A DNA stretch of 64,000 nucleotides, from assembly GCA_022828595.1 (NCBI GenBank), contig JAKGHH010000006.1, forward strand, positions 11,470,633 through 11,534,632, written 5' to 3'. The translations under genes were made by a program, and so were the position numbers. A model generated the notes under the pieces. It was not told the origin of the DNA. It worked only from the letters and a program-made list of their open reading frames with translations, and ran no database searches. The first letter of the stretch is position 1, and each line of letters opens with the position of its first letter. Below, piece after piece: positions 33,556 to 44,110 of the stretch. Origin of the DNA: Nelumbo lutea (Eukaryota; Streptophyta; Magnoliopsida; Proteales; Nelumbonaceae).

Positions 33556-34203
33556 TCCAACCAATTTGGACCAAACTAGGTCAAATTCAGCCTAGGGTTT
33601 GGTGTCTAATACATGATCCAATTTTCAAGATTATGATATGAAATAAGTTACAGCCGCAATTGACAATCATGAACAGTAAGAAAACATAATCATGGGGCCG
33701 TAAGTGTGATGATTCGGAAACTGCAAACCTGTAGGAAAAAAGACTAATCATAGATAGTAGAATTCTTTTCTACAAATCATGGATTGCAGATTTCTTTTCT
33801 ACGAAATTTCTTCTTCTCCGCGAGTTCCAGCAAGTCTTCCAATGTAAAAAAGTAGAAAAACATAATTTTCTATTAATGGCATCAGATTGAATCCCACACA
33901 TTTTATCTAAAAAAAAGATTATTTATAAACCAAAATGAATAGAATGAAATTGTTGGGTGTGCAAATTTTGGTGCCACAAAAGAATTCGATCTCCATCAAA
34001 CAAACAACCAAAAAAATCAAGAAATAATCATAGAACCATTCTAAATATATTGCAAAATAATAAAGACTTAATTTCAGATCAAATACCTAAATTTGAGAAC
34101 CGAATTCTCAAAAAACTGCTAATTTGCACAAATTGAGTAGAATAGTTTCTACCGATTTGTGTTGCTTTAGATCTGATCTAAATTTGGTTCAAGACTTGAA
34201 CTT
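33556..34203 (-). other. C1 leader (part next to PBS)
   Basis: AT-rich non-coding sequence between the nested solo LTR and the primer-binding site, as expected for the 5' untranslated leader of a copia element. No frame of interest. Confidence 0.6.
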
Positions 34204-34216
34204 GGCTCTAATACTA
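34204..34216 (-). promoter_or_regulatory. Primer-binding site for initiator Met-tRNA
   Basis: On the minus strand TAGTATTAGAGCC lies one base after the 5' LTR end (TTCCTTCA). It matches TGGTATCAGAGCC, the usual plant copia PBS complementary to tRNA-iMet, at 11 of 13 positions. It fixes the 5' LTR and the direction of the element. Confidence 0.85.
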
Positions 34217-34217
34217 C

Positions 34218-35354
34218 TGAAGGAAAGGGAGATCCATCATATGGATGGCCGAACCATATAGGGTAGCTAGGAAAAATTTCAAAAATTTTCTTTCTCCCTT
34301 CTGAGAATGGCATTCCCAGTTTTAGACAAACTACATTTTTCAATGGTCGTTCTTGAAACAAACCAAACCAAATCTGGAACCAAAATAAAGGGAGGGCTAT
34401 ACCTAATACAGAATCCACAAATGTAGCTCCCAAAGTAGGTGTTCACGCCCAAAGGGGGTACCAAATTCTGCCTCCACTAAAGATGGTGTAGCTATATGAA
34501 GCAATATTAACAATGCAGTCCTTTAGCAAGAATTGCAATCCTTCAGCAAGGATCAAGCCAGGGAGGTGAGCACAAATTCAGATCTGATTTTCTTGTAAAA
34601 AGCATAATCAAGATCCAATCTTGATCAGTCCAAGAATGGAGATCGAACAGGGTATATGGTGGCAAGAGCAAAAGGAGAGGGAGAACTGAAAGCAGTGTGT
34701 AACCTTTTAGCAATTCACCCTCCTCTATTTAAATAGATCTTAAAGACTTAATCTCTTAATATGGTCAAGATTTTCCCAATTCAAATCATTATTTATATCT
34801 GAACTCTTTAAGTGGATACGACTTATCCTCTTAACCTTATCTATTGATCCAAACCCATATTTAAACCCAGATTCGCCCACATTGATTAATCATATTAATC
34901 TTGGGCCCTAGGCCCATTAAGTAAATGGGCTTGGCTCCCCTTTTAATTGTTGGGTAACTTGTCTCTCTTTGTATTGGTGGCACCCTAACATTGATCTTCA
35001 CAAAATTCATATGGGTTCAGCCTATCCTTTGTTACAAGGCCTGGCCGAATTCACTGTTGAGCATAGTGAACCCCTATGCCCATCAGTATGGGCTATTAAC
35101 TGGCCCAAAATTTACACTAAATTGCCCTTGAGTCTAGTCACCTTATGAAGCCCCAAGGACTATGGTCTTATATGAGATTATCCCATCAGGTATATAATCC
35201 CTAAATGGTCTTACACTTAACCTCTCAGCCCATAATGATCAAATACTGCCCAACAAGAGAGGACCTCTCCCTCGACTACAAGGTACAATGTCGCACTCTC
35301 TGCTCAAGATGGATCCTGTGAATTAAAACCTTTGGCAGACCTTTTTCTTATAAC

Positions 35355-35393
<39 letters not shown>

Positions 35394-35570
35394 CAAAACA
35401 AATCTCAAACAATTTTGAAATCTGCCAGCAGTTTAGGTTTCAATCAGAGAGTGTGCAGTCCCTAATCATACACTTTGTCCAACAAAGGGGTTCATTCTAT
35501 CACTTTGCTTACGCACTCAGGTGAATTCTCAGACTATCCCAACATACCCAGGTTTTGACCTCCGCTAAGG
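34218..35570 (-). repeat. C1 5' LTR, U3 end truncated
   Basis: The LTR starts TGAAGGAAAGGGAGATCC at 34218 next to the PBS and follows the C1 LTR through TCCACAAATGTAGCTCCCAA, CATATTAATCTTGGGCCC and GACCTCTCCCTC to CGCTAAGG at about 35570. It then switches to unrelated DNA (GGCAAGAGGGACTTGG). Some 500 bp of U3, including the ACACTATCTAACA terminus, are missing. A (TA)n run at 35357-35391 lies inside it. Confidence 0.88.
35357..35392. repeat. (TA)n microsatellite inside C1 LTR
   Basis: About 17 TA units lie at the same LTR position as the (TA)n at 37337-37384 and the short TATATATATAT run at 32264-32275 in other C1 LTRs. Confidence 0.95.
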
Positions 35571-36690
35571 GGCAAGAGGGACTTGGCCGACTTTAAATGG
35601 CTAAAGCTCGAAGCAGTAATGACATCGACACCCAAGGGGCAAGATGACAGCCATCAAGCTCCACATTCCCAGGTGATGAATTATCAGAGCAAATCTAGCC
35701 AAAAGAACACACTAGCTCAGAAAGAGCACAAGGCTCCCAAGACCAAGTGCCACCGAGCATCCCCAAGACATCAAGAGCTCAAAAGAACCCTGGCCAACGC
35801 AAAGCCGATGACCTTGGCTACTTGACACCTCAGCCAATGCAAGACCAAGGTCCACAATCAACTCATTCACTAAGCACAATGGAAAAAGAAAAGGATGAAC
35901 ATAATGCTCAGCAAAAATTTGATTTTTCATTAGTTGACAAAATAATTACAAGGCTTAAAGTTAGGCAATACCAAGTTGTATACATTATAAAAAACAAGGA
36001 AATAAGAGAAAGGTAGAGCACTTCAATTGTTGATATGAAGATCCCCAACTTGCTCTTGGACCTTAGCAGTGGCGTCACCCCGTTAGGCGTAGGGGGGTTG
36101 AACCTGCCGAACCCTTGAACAACCTCACCCTCTTCTAAAAAATGGTGCACTATCCTTTGTTGGCAAAGAGTGAACCCCTACAATTGGGACTTAGTGACAA
36201 AGTTGTCTGGGTCATTCTAATAAGCCTTTGAATACTGATACTTGGAGGCCCCCTCTTCCTCTACTCAATTAACCTCCGCTTTGACATCCTCGAGCTCCTT
36301 CCTTAGTACATCTTGTGCCTCCTTCAAATCGTGGATGCGACTCTTTAGCTTGTGAATGGTGTCATCCCTTTATTCAATACCACGCTTTAACTTGAACAGC
36401 TGCACCTTCAGCTCAGCCTTCTCCACCTTTAGTTGCTTGAACTCTAACTCTCACACCTCACAAAGGCATTGCACAACACAGAGGCAGTTGATAAGGCTGA
36501 CGACCAAGAAAACATACCAAAAAATGACCAATTACTATTATGAGGAAAGAAGTGATGAACAACCATAGAAAAGTGAAAAGGAGCAAAACTCATAGCCACA
36601 CTCTAGTGCATGGCTACACTTTCCAAGGGGCCACTGGTTGAACTTCTGGCCTCCTACCTAATGACGGGGATCATTAGGCCTCGGGCAAGC
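35571..36690 (-). pseudogene. P-family element, 3' part: coiled coil and C-terminal tail of its ORF
   Basis: Read from 36480 downward, the frame gives LKVEKAELKVQLFKLKRGIE, then DDTIHKLKSRIHDLKEAQDV. A strong coiled coil follows, close in sequence to ELKAKLFELKCNIEEQDDTI of the plus-strand copy at 62560-62740. The tail RIVHHFLEEGEVVQGFGRFN (near 36120-36060) matches HYFLEVVEVV and LVPFDPPMPDKG of that copy. Below 36040 the 3' untranslated sequence (GTATACAACTTGGTATTGCC on minus) still matches 62998-63050. 35571-35900 is unassigned; the plus frame 35747-36016 there is probably chance. Confidence 0.7.
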
Positions 36691-37333
36691 TATTAGACAG
36701 TTTATGCCCTTAGCTCCAATCAGGTAGATATATAGATACAATTATTGTAAATGAACAAAAGTAGATTTTTTTTTCATGTTGATATTGGTATGTTTCTATA
36801 AAATTACCCCTTAAACTTGATACTTATGAGACTCATGTTAGTTTAGAATGTTCTCAGCCGTTGCGTAGACTTAGGGAGTTTATCCTACCAATGTTGACAT
36901 TGATGTACTGCCAAAGAAGTTGGGGTAGCTTGTTTCTGCTACTAGGGTTGGATCCAAAGCACATGCAATGTGTGTTTGGATAAAACACTAATCCCAGACC
37001 ATTTTCTAGTTATGCCCTGGACCTTAGAGATTGATGGAAAAAATTGAAAAGTTACACACAACCCCTAGACTTGATTATGGTACTGCACTAGGTGTTGAAT
37101 TGGTCTATCTTTGATATGCCAATCAGTGAGATCCATTGAGGACCAAAACCAATGTATTTGGGGCAGTTTGAGAATTCACTTAAGTGGTCATAGTGATAGG
37201 TTTGGCTCCTTAATCAGACAAAGTGAATGATATGGTTTTATACCCTCTTTGATGGAAACCTAAACTATTGGTAGTGGATTTCAACTATGTTTGATATTTG
37301 GTTTTGCAATATATATTTATATGATATATGATA

Positions 37334-37387
<54 letters not shown>

Positions 37388-38374
37388 GTTTTATGAAAAA
37401 TGTTTGCAAAAGGTTTTAATTCCCAAGATCCATCTGAGCAGAGAGTGTGACACTGCACCTTGCAGCCAAGGGAGAGCTCCTTTCCTATTGAATAGTGTTT
37501 AATCATTATAGACTGAGAGGTTAAGTGTAAGAGACCATTATAGGGCTGATTACTTGATGTGCTTTATCTTACTTAAATCCATTATCCTTGGGTCTTCATA
37601 GAATGGATAAATTCAAGGATCATAAGTGTAAATGTTGAGCCATTACATTGTTGGTTACCTGATGCATTTAGTAGTGAATACGGCCAAGCCTTTTCATAGA
37701 AGATGGGCCAGACCGACATGGACTTGTGTGATATCATTGTGGGGTCCTACACTATAGAAATCAGACCTAAGTTGGCCATGGGGTGAATTTGGGTTTGGAA
37801 ATGGGTATGGAGTACCCATCCTCTTAAGAGGATAAGGCTTATCTCATAATAGAGTCCATATCCAAATTAGATTTGGATAATCTACTAATTTGATTAGGAG
37901 AAGGGCTTCATAAAGGGATAAAAGAAGAAGAGGGCGAACTGAACAAGAACACCTCTCTATGCTGCTCTCTCTTCTTTTGCCTTCCAAGAAATGCTAGTTT
38001 GATTACAACTAATTTGGGACTAATAAAGATCAGTTTTCCTCTGATTTTTGCGAGAAAAATCTTGAGATATTTCGTGCTCACCTCCCAATTCATTCCAAGC
38101 AGTTGGATTTAGTAGGGGCTAGCTTTAGGACTAATTTTGGTATGAACTTCCCCTTGGTATCTATGTTTGTGGTATCCATATCAGGTATACCTTTCCCTCT
38201 TTGTTTGGTTTCAAATTTGGTTCGATTCAATGTAAGACTGATCCTAAAAATTATAATTTTTCAAAATATAGGGAATTTCATTCTAGAAGGATTAGGAAAT
38301 TTTTAAAATTTTTTCTAGCCATCTATCACGGTTCAGTCATCCATATGATGGATCCTAACCCTTCCTTCACAAGC
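36686..38374 (+). mobile_element. Solo C1 LTR (36691-38369) with CAAGC target duplication
   Basis: The LTR runs from TATTAGACAGTTTATGCCC at 36691 to ACCCTTCCTTCA at 38369 (1679 bp). CAAGC is present at 36686-36690 and at 38370-38374, a perfect 5-bp duplication. The insertion separates the two halves of the minus-strand P ORF. No internal sequence remains. Confidence 0.93.
37337..37385. repeat. (TA)n microsatellite inside solo C1 LTR
   Basis: A run of about 24 TA units lies at the LTR position where other C1 copies carry shorter runs. Confidence 0.95.
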
Positions 38375-39667
38375 TACTCGGGCCCCCCTCCATTTCAAGG
38401 GAGTCCTTTAGCCAAACAGACTACTACATCATGTACAACCCGATTAAGTTCTCTACTACAACATGCTCTAGTACACCCCTTGGTGGCGACAAATGATTGA
38501 ATTGAGGTGCGGCCTCCTCTAGGTCAATGACCACAACCTCCTTTGGAAGCCTTGGCCTCTTTCCTTATCAAGGCGTACACTCTACCGACCACCCCTATTG
38601 CTCGACAACCTTGGGCTACGCACTAAAAGTGTTGGCTGCCTGTGTCTTTTTCTCTACCATGACCCTCATGCATTGGGTCATCTTCTCAAAACCCACCATG
38701 TCAATTCCTGCACAAGTCACCATGAAATCAGTACATGGAGTGAAGGCCTCATAAAGCAAAGAAGAAGACTTAGCATAACCTATGGACCGGACTAGAATGC
38801 TTGGTAATACCGTTTATTAGCTTGACATGAATCAACATTGAGATTCACGTGTACCCCTACCTGTCTATCCTCTATCTACCTTATAAATGCCAACTCCTCC
38901 TTAGAAAGTTTAGTTGCGGTCAACACCTTAACTTTAGTCCTTAGATCAAGAAGCTCAATGGGAAACAACCATCCTCCCGGGCAATGCACAAAGAAGAATC
39001 TCTCTTTCAAGTGTTTCACTGAAGGAGCCTCAAAAGGTACTTTATTATGTTGTCAAGTAGAGAAGTAATAGTTGCCCTACTAGTGCTTCTTCAAATGTAG
39101 GAAATGGGAAAACATCAGAAGGGTGATATCTAGGTCATGGACCGAATAGTAACAAAGAAGGCCAACCAGGTATCTAAAGGAGTTGAGCATCAATAAGATC
39201 GGTTGGATGTGGTGCCACCTCAACACCATGGGTATACCTTCAATTAGTGAAAACCTCAACCCAGCCATCAGGCTATGCTTGTAAACATAGAGTTTGGTAG
39301 GCTGAGCCAAGGTGGTCTGCTCACGGGCACTAGGACACCTTAGTTCATACTCCTCGGGGATGCAATACAAGGCCCTAATTCAAGCTAGACACCTTAGAAT
39401 CAAGCAGCAAGGGACAAATGCAAAGTGGCTGTCAAGTCGCACAAGGGTGCTGGGCTCCTCCACAGCCCCCAAACCGTAGCCTCTTCCACTGCCTCAACTT
39501 CACCCTTAAATCCATCGACCCCGGCCCCTTGGCCATCGGTCTCACGGACCATGAGCGTGGTGGCCTCTGCAAGAGACCCTTGCTCGAACTCATTACCTGA
39601 CAAATAAAGGAAGAAGATGAGAAAGAAGAACTAGAAGACAAGGAAGAGGACATCTTACCAAAGTGAA
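38375..39667 (-). pseudogene. P-family ORF, N-terminal part with PF04195-like segment
   Basis: On the minus strand the frame opens near 39594 (ATGAGTTCGAGCAAGG). After a Ser/Arg-rich head and a frame change it reads YCIPEEYELRCPSAREQTTL, KLYVYKHSLMAGLRFSLIEG, then QPILLMLNSFRYLVGLL. The spacing matches the plant 'putative gypsy-type transposon' domain (PF04195), whose hallmark is yE..l.aGLR.Pl....vL....l.P.QL.pN.wr. The segment KERFFFVHCPGGWLFPIELL follows at about 38990-38930. Between 38870 and 38380 the frame is decayed. The plus-strand copy at 61326-61860 has the same order. Confidence 0.7.
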
Positions 39668-40617
39668 GACTATACCAAGGAAAACAAAAGCACCAGTCGA
39701 GGACTACTTCTCGCTAAACTTCAAGGAGCATACTCTTCGCAAATGACAAAGTGAAAATGCTTTTCATTCCTCTTTTATAGGTCAACCAACGACCCATATC
39801 AAGTTAGACCAACGGTGTTGATTTAATGTCGCCCTCTGGCACCTTAGGAAGACAAAATGACACCTTCGCTCTCTACACGTGTGTAACCTTGAGGAGATAA
39901 AATGATGCACCTTCCAACTCGTCTCAGAAACAGCACGGCCACCGAACCAGCTAGTTCACCCAGCAAATTGGTTTCACCTTAAGCCACTCAATTCAAAAAA
40001 GCATAATCAGCTAAAGTTAAATTTCTTCAACCAAGGACCACAAAACTCTTCCACGCCCAACTACGACCGAGCACTACACTCCTCAACTTCGGAACTAGGG
40101 GTGTAGTGTTTGGGTTATGGTTGAGCTGGCCACAGATGCCATGTGGCAGCCTCCGTGGCCATCTTATCTCTTAAGCCATGTTGGCACCATGCAAGATGGA
40201 TAAGAGTGACCAAAAAGGAGAGTCCCATACAGACAAGGAAGACAACTCTGTCAGAGAAGAGGACTCATCCCAAAGACCACAGTGGGTAACCTCATCCCGA
40301 TAACCTCGAAAGTTTCATCCGAGTTACATAGATCTTTGGATGTAAGTAAGTAACCTCTGCTTAGGATAAGGGACTTTTAGATCCTCAGAATTTTATTTTG
40401 CCTCCTCTGCTCGGACCAGCACTATTCTCATCTACTTGGCCCAACCACTTACCCTTTGTTTCACTAACTTGAGCATTAGAGTGTTTAACCGGGGAACAAC
40501 TCCTTGGGCCTCTGATCTTTTTCTTGATTTCAAATCTTGGCATGCGGCTTCATCGTTCCACCTTGGTTTGACTAGTTGGCAAGATGATTTGACTGTAGTC
40601 TTGGTTCGAGACACCTT
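39668..40617 (-). repeat. P-family LTR (uninterrupted copy, about 950 bp)
   Basis: Read on the minus strand it begins near 40617 with AAGGTGTCTCGAACCAAG and contains GGAGTTGTTCCCCGG, GATGAGAATAGTGCTGGTCC, TCGGGATGAGGTTACCCA, GCTCAACCATAACCCAAAC, a promoter-like CCTATAAAAGAGG (about 39770) and AGTCTTCACTTTGG at the end. The same blocks are found on the plus strand split between 42242-42613/58612-58984 and 60473-61028. This intact copy therefore shows that the Athila-like LTR was inserted into a P LTR there. Confidence 0.78.
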
Positions 40618-40639
40618 GGATTAAACTTCACTTAGTTCT

Positions 40640-41604
40640 TCACAAGGTTGCCTAAAGAATGTGTTATTCTATGAGGAAACGTTGGGATAGATTAGCATCT
40701 TTGGTAACTCTAAACCCTAAACCTCCAAGAATTTTGGGTTGATACAATTTGTTCCCATCATCCAATGGTTCTTTTTCTTTTTTTGGGGGGTGACGGAGAG
40801 GAATTCCTAATGCTTGTATAATGGATAGGGAAAGCCTAGAGAACATATTGGATTAGCACTTGGTTACTAGCCTAAAAAAAAATTAAGCCCTTCAATGGCT
40901 CGGTTTAGATAGAGATTCATGTTTCCTCTTGTGCCAAGGAAGAGGAATCCCCAAATACTTCGAGGTAGAGGGATATGACCCATATGTAATTGCCCTCTTA
41001 TCATTCTTTGAAATCTCAAATGAATATTCTTACCAAACAAGATTACAAAATTTTCATGGTTAAATCATTTGGCCTAGCATTTCTTGAAAACTGCAAAATA
41101 ATTTTAAGGTTGTCAATTTCATCCCTGTGGGTTCTTAAAAAAAAAGTATGATCTAAATGTCTTGAACTAGTCCTTCCTCTTCAACCTTGACCAATAAATG
41201 GGAAAGAACTTCTATGGCTAAGATAAATAGGGCAAGGAGAAAGAGGATAGACAATATCCCAAATCCAAATAGTCATAATCTTTTTTATGTCAAACTTAAA
41301 GTCAAGTATCCCAAATCCCTTTTATGTAACTTCAGGTGATGACACGTTTTATGGGTGATAATAACATTTTCAAACATATGCCACCCTAGGACAAAAGCCA
41401 CTTGAGTAGGGGCTATACATTATCTAATAGGGCATGGAGTCTAATCGCAATAATTTTTAACAAGAATTACAAAGATTAGTAGGCCTAAAGTCTTGAACTC
41501 TAACACAATTGACTTTTTTTAGAATAAGAAAAATGAAAACATGATTCAATCAATGTAGCAATTTTTTTATTCAAAAGAATTCTTGTTTGAACTACACTAT
41601 TTTT
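40640..41604 (-). pseudogene. LINE reverse transcriptase, middle part
   Basis: On the minus strand near 41560-41340 the frames read FKTFRPTN, IIAIRLHALLDNV, PTQVAFVLGWHMFENVIITH. These correspond to DFRPISL.N..YKIISK.LA.RL...L......QSAFVPGR.I.DNVL of L1 LINE RT. Later pieces (SPCPIYLSHRSSFPFIGQG near 41240) and LYQPKILGGLGFR at about 40740 are the RT palm end and the GGLGFR step. Many stops. An 8-base poly-A-like run is not visible at the low end, where it meets the P LTR start at 40617. Confidence 0.72.
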
Positions 41605-41775
41605 AGAGATCAAATCAACTCCCCACAAGACGGCACCCCACAACATTTCACAGGACATTCCCACCGTGTATTATGGGAACATCTCCCGAAGATGCCTCAT
41701 CATTTCTAGTACTATCATTGGGAGATATTCCCAATATATGATAGGAATGTGTTGTGGGGGGCTCATTTGATCTCC
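41605..41775. mobile_element. Palindromic MITE-like hairpin, about 170 bp, inside the LINE
   Basis: The left arm AGAGATCAAATCAACTCCCC...CCCACAACATTT...GGGAACATCTCCC pairs with the right arm GGGAGATATTCCC...GGAATGTGTTGTGGGGGGCT, CATTTGATCTCCT. That gives two arms of about 80 bp around a loop of about 25 bp (GAAGATGCCTCATCATTTCTAGTACTATC). It splits the LINE between the upstream domain and RT. The rearrangement described for 57893-57967 breaks in this palindrome. No clear target duplication was found. Confidence 0.65.
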
Positions 41776-42241
41776 TACTTTTATTCCTATGAGATCATAG
41801 AATACCTGATAAATAGAGTAAGCATGACATCTGGTCATGGAAATTTAAGCCTCTTGAAGCTAACAAAGCCTATTGAACTATTCTTTTAAAAGGGCATTAG
41901 ACTTCTTTGGGAGATAGGATAACTATCAACATCACACTGTATTCCAATGAAATAATTGGAATGAAAAGGGTAAAAGCCTAGACAAGTCAGCACTAGGCCT
42001 GGCAGAGTAAAGATGTTGAAAGTGGAAAACAAAGATAGATATATCCTCATGTTTAGAAACCCAATTTTCGTCATTATTTTTCATTCAATCAATAGAGTTC
42101 CATTTTGTTTTAAAAGAGTACTCTTCCAATGAAAGGAAGTATTTTTGTCTCCTTGATCCAACTAAAGTTATCTTGACTTTTGTTTCCAAAAACTTTCTAA
42201 TTTATTGGTAGTTTCTTCATGGTGCTTGATGTTGTCTAATC
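41776..42241 (-). pseudogene. LINE, region upstream of RT
   Basis: On the minus strand near 42190-42110 one frame reads FWKQKSR, stop, LDQGDKNTSFHWKSTLLKQN. This is the typical KSR..WL..GD.NT.FFH step between endonuclease and RT of plant L1 LINEs. It precedes the RT motifs at lower coordinates in the proper minus-strand order. A second copy of this segment lies at 58084-58611. Confidence 0.72.
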
Positions 42242-42613
42242 TGAGGTGTTTCAAATCAAGATCTCAGGCAGGTAATCCTACCAACTGGCAAAGCCAAGAT
42301 GGAAGGACAAAGTCACAGGCAAGATCTAAAACCAAGAAAAGGTCAAAGCCATGAGGAGTTGTTCCCAAAGTAGGTACTCCAACGCTCAAGTCAGTAATGT
42401 GAGACATGGGTGGCCGGGCCAAGCAGTTGAGAATAATGCTGGTCCGAGCAAAAGAAAAATAGTAGTATGTAGTCCGAAGAGTCCAAAGTCCCTTACCTTT
42501 AGCAAAGGTAAGGTATGAGGCTTCGGGTTTGTCGGGATGAGGTTACCCATCGAGGTCTTCAGGATAATTCCACTTCCATAGCAGAGTTGTCTTTCTCATC
42601 TGTACGGGGCTCC
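42242..42613 (+). repeat. P-family LTR, 5' part (cut by Athila-like element A)
   Basis: It starts TGAGGTGTTTCAAATCAAG and ends TCATCTGTACGGGGCTCC. It matches the first about 370 bp of the uninterrupted P LTR at 39668-40617 in reverse. The continuation of this LTR is found only at 60473, after the whole Athila insertion complex. Confidence 0.78.
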
Positions 42614-44084
42614 TAGTAACTCTGCATTTTGATGCCTTAAGGGCATTAGATCAGGGGCATTTTTAGCATTAGAATAGTCAAAGTATGCCATTTTCCCAGT
42701 TAAATTCAATATTGTGACTTCTGAGGGTCTTTATACAAATTTTGGGGAAAACTTGGGAAGTTACATGGCTGAAATGCAGTTTATAGGAAGCTGGTGGAGG
42801 GGGTGTTTTGTGAAAAATTTGAGAACAGGAGGGTGTCTCCTATCTACTAGACCCAATTTGGTGCCCCTCTTATTGTATTAGAATGCTCCCCTCTCCTTAG
42901 AAAACCCAAGGGCGCCTTTTAAGCCATTCTTTTCCCCCTTAGTAAACCCTAGCCAGCCCTAGTAGTTTAATCTCCACTCTCCACTCCTTCTAATCTCCAC
43001 CACTCATTTTAGGGCACTCTTTTTGTAGCTTTTAAACCCTAGGGCGCCACCTATCTACTAATCCTCACCATTCAGCCCTAACCACTAGATCTTAGGCCTC
43101 CATTCCATTTTTTATCTCAGCCATTCACTCTAGGGCACCACCCACCTCTTTTAATCTGCACCTTTCAACCTTAAGCGCCTCAGTCTCCTCCATTCATTTC
43201 TGGGCGCCCAAATCTCAACCTTACATAATAATGGGTGCCCTTTTCTTTTCTTCTTAGTCCTAGGATCACACCATAATCATCCTAACCCTCCATTAGAAAC
43301 CCTAGGGCGCCCATAACTTTGCTAAAACCCAGTTGCCACCCCCTTCTTTCTCTCAATTCCCCATTGTGTCCATCATTCTCTATAAAAAGGACCCCAAGGG
43401 CCTTGGAGAAAGGGTTGGTCAATTCACCTATTTCACAAGGCTAAGGTTTCTTGAAGAGTTCAAGGGTTGTAGAAGTGGGGATGCCCAGTTTTTGTCAGGA
43501 GGGGTTCCTACAAGTTGTTCAACCAATCTACAACTACCGTCACTAGATCTGATCAACCATCTTTTTATTTTATTTTCTGTTATTTTTATTCCAACACTCC
43601 TTTAGATTTAATTTCTGTTCCTTTTGTAGATCCAAATTTGTTCAGTTCAAGGCTAAGGTGTCTTGAGGGGTTCGAGGGTTGAAGAAGGGAAGGATGTCCA
43701 ATTCTTGTCAGGAAGGGTTCTTGCAAGCTGTCCAGCCAATCTGTAGTTACTACCACTAGATCCGAATTTTGGATCACTTTTGTTTATTTTTTTGTTGATT
43801 TCAAAACTCCTTTGATTTTTGAATTTTAATTATTGTCTTGTTTAACTCAGAACCTTTAATTTCTGCATTAATAGATTTTATTTTCTTATTTTTTGTAATC
43901 CCTAGTTCTATTTTCCTTTTTTTTGTCCGGAACGAGAAAATAATAATTTTCCCTCACTTTCTTGTGGGTTTGACCCCTTCCTCATCATGTACTATGTTAT
44001 TTAAGGCTATATGAGGATTGCAAAAATCATAAATCTCTAAATTGGTGTTCCAAAATGGTTAATGACACGCTTCCACCAACACCA
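42614..44084 (+). repeat. Athila-like element A, 5' LTR (1471 bp)
   Basis: It begins TAGTAACTCTGCATTTTGATG (consensus TGATAACTCTGCATTTTGATG) and ends CTTCCACCAACACCA just before the PBS. It carries the family landmarks: many CCCTAGGGCGCC words, the promoter-like TCTATAAAAAGGACCCC (about 43378) and CAAGGCTAAGGTTTCTTGA. Left flanking bases are GCTCC (42609-42613). The matching right flank TCTCC is at 60473-60477, beyond the second LTR copy. Confidence 0.88.
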
Positions 44085-44090
44085 AGCTTT

Positions 44091-44110
44091 TGGCGCCGTT
44101 ATCGAGGAAG
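44091..44110 (+). promoter_or_regulatory. Primer-binding site for tRNA-Asp (element A)
   Basis: TGGCGCCGTTATCGAGGAAG lies six bases after the LTR end. It matches the Athila/Tat consensus TGGCGCCGTTGCCGGGGA, complementary to tRNA-Asp, with three mismatches. Confidence 0.88.

Larger units (their letters stand above)
25390..35570 (-). mobile_element. Copia family C1 element, near full length, minus strand, with two nested solo LTRs
   Basis: The parts in minus-strand order are: 5' LTR (35570-34218, U3 end lost), PBS (34216-34204), leader (34203-33551 and 31612-29910), gag, protease, integrase, RT, RNase H (29909-26340), and 3' LTR (26334-25390). The leader is interrupted by a solo C1 LTR in the opposite orientation (31613-33550) and by a gypsy-type solo LTR (30538-31471). 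The element inserted into the integrase of the Tat-like gypsy. Its distal target duplication is lost with the truncated 5' LTR. All coding parts have stops, so it is inactive. Confidence 0.85.

Noticed and set aside
34204..34216. tRNA gene fragment
   Set aside because: The match is only 13 bases, complementary to the tRNA-iMet 3' end and adjacent to an LTR end, so it is a primer-binding site.
35747..36016. Plus-strand gene of 89 residues
   Set aside because: It overlaps antisense sequence matching the P-family 3' region, and its C-part is AT-driven. No motif.
40780..40800. Poly-purine/G-run as LINE tail at TTTTTTTGGGGGG
   Set aside because: It lies within the LINE RT reading direction with coding motifs on both sides, so it is an internal run and not a 3' end.
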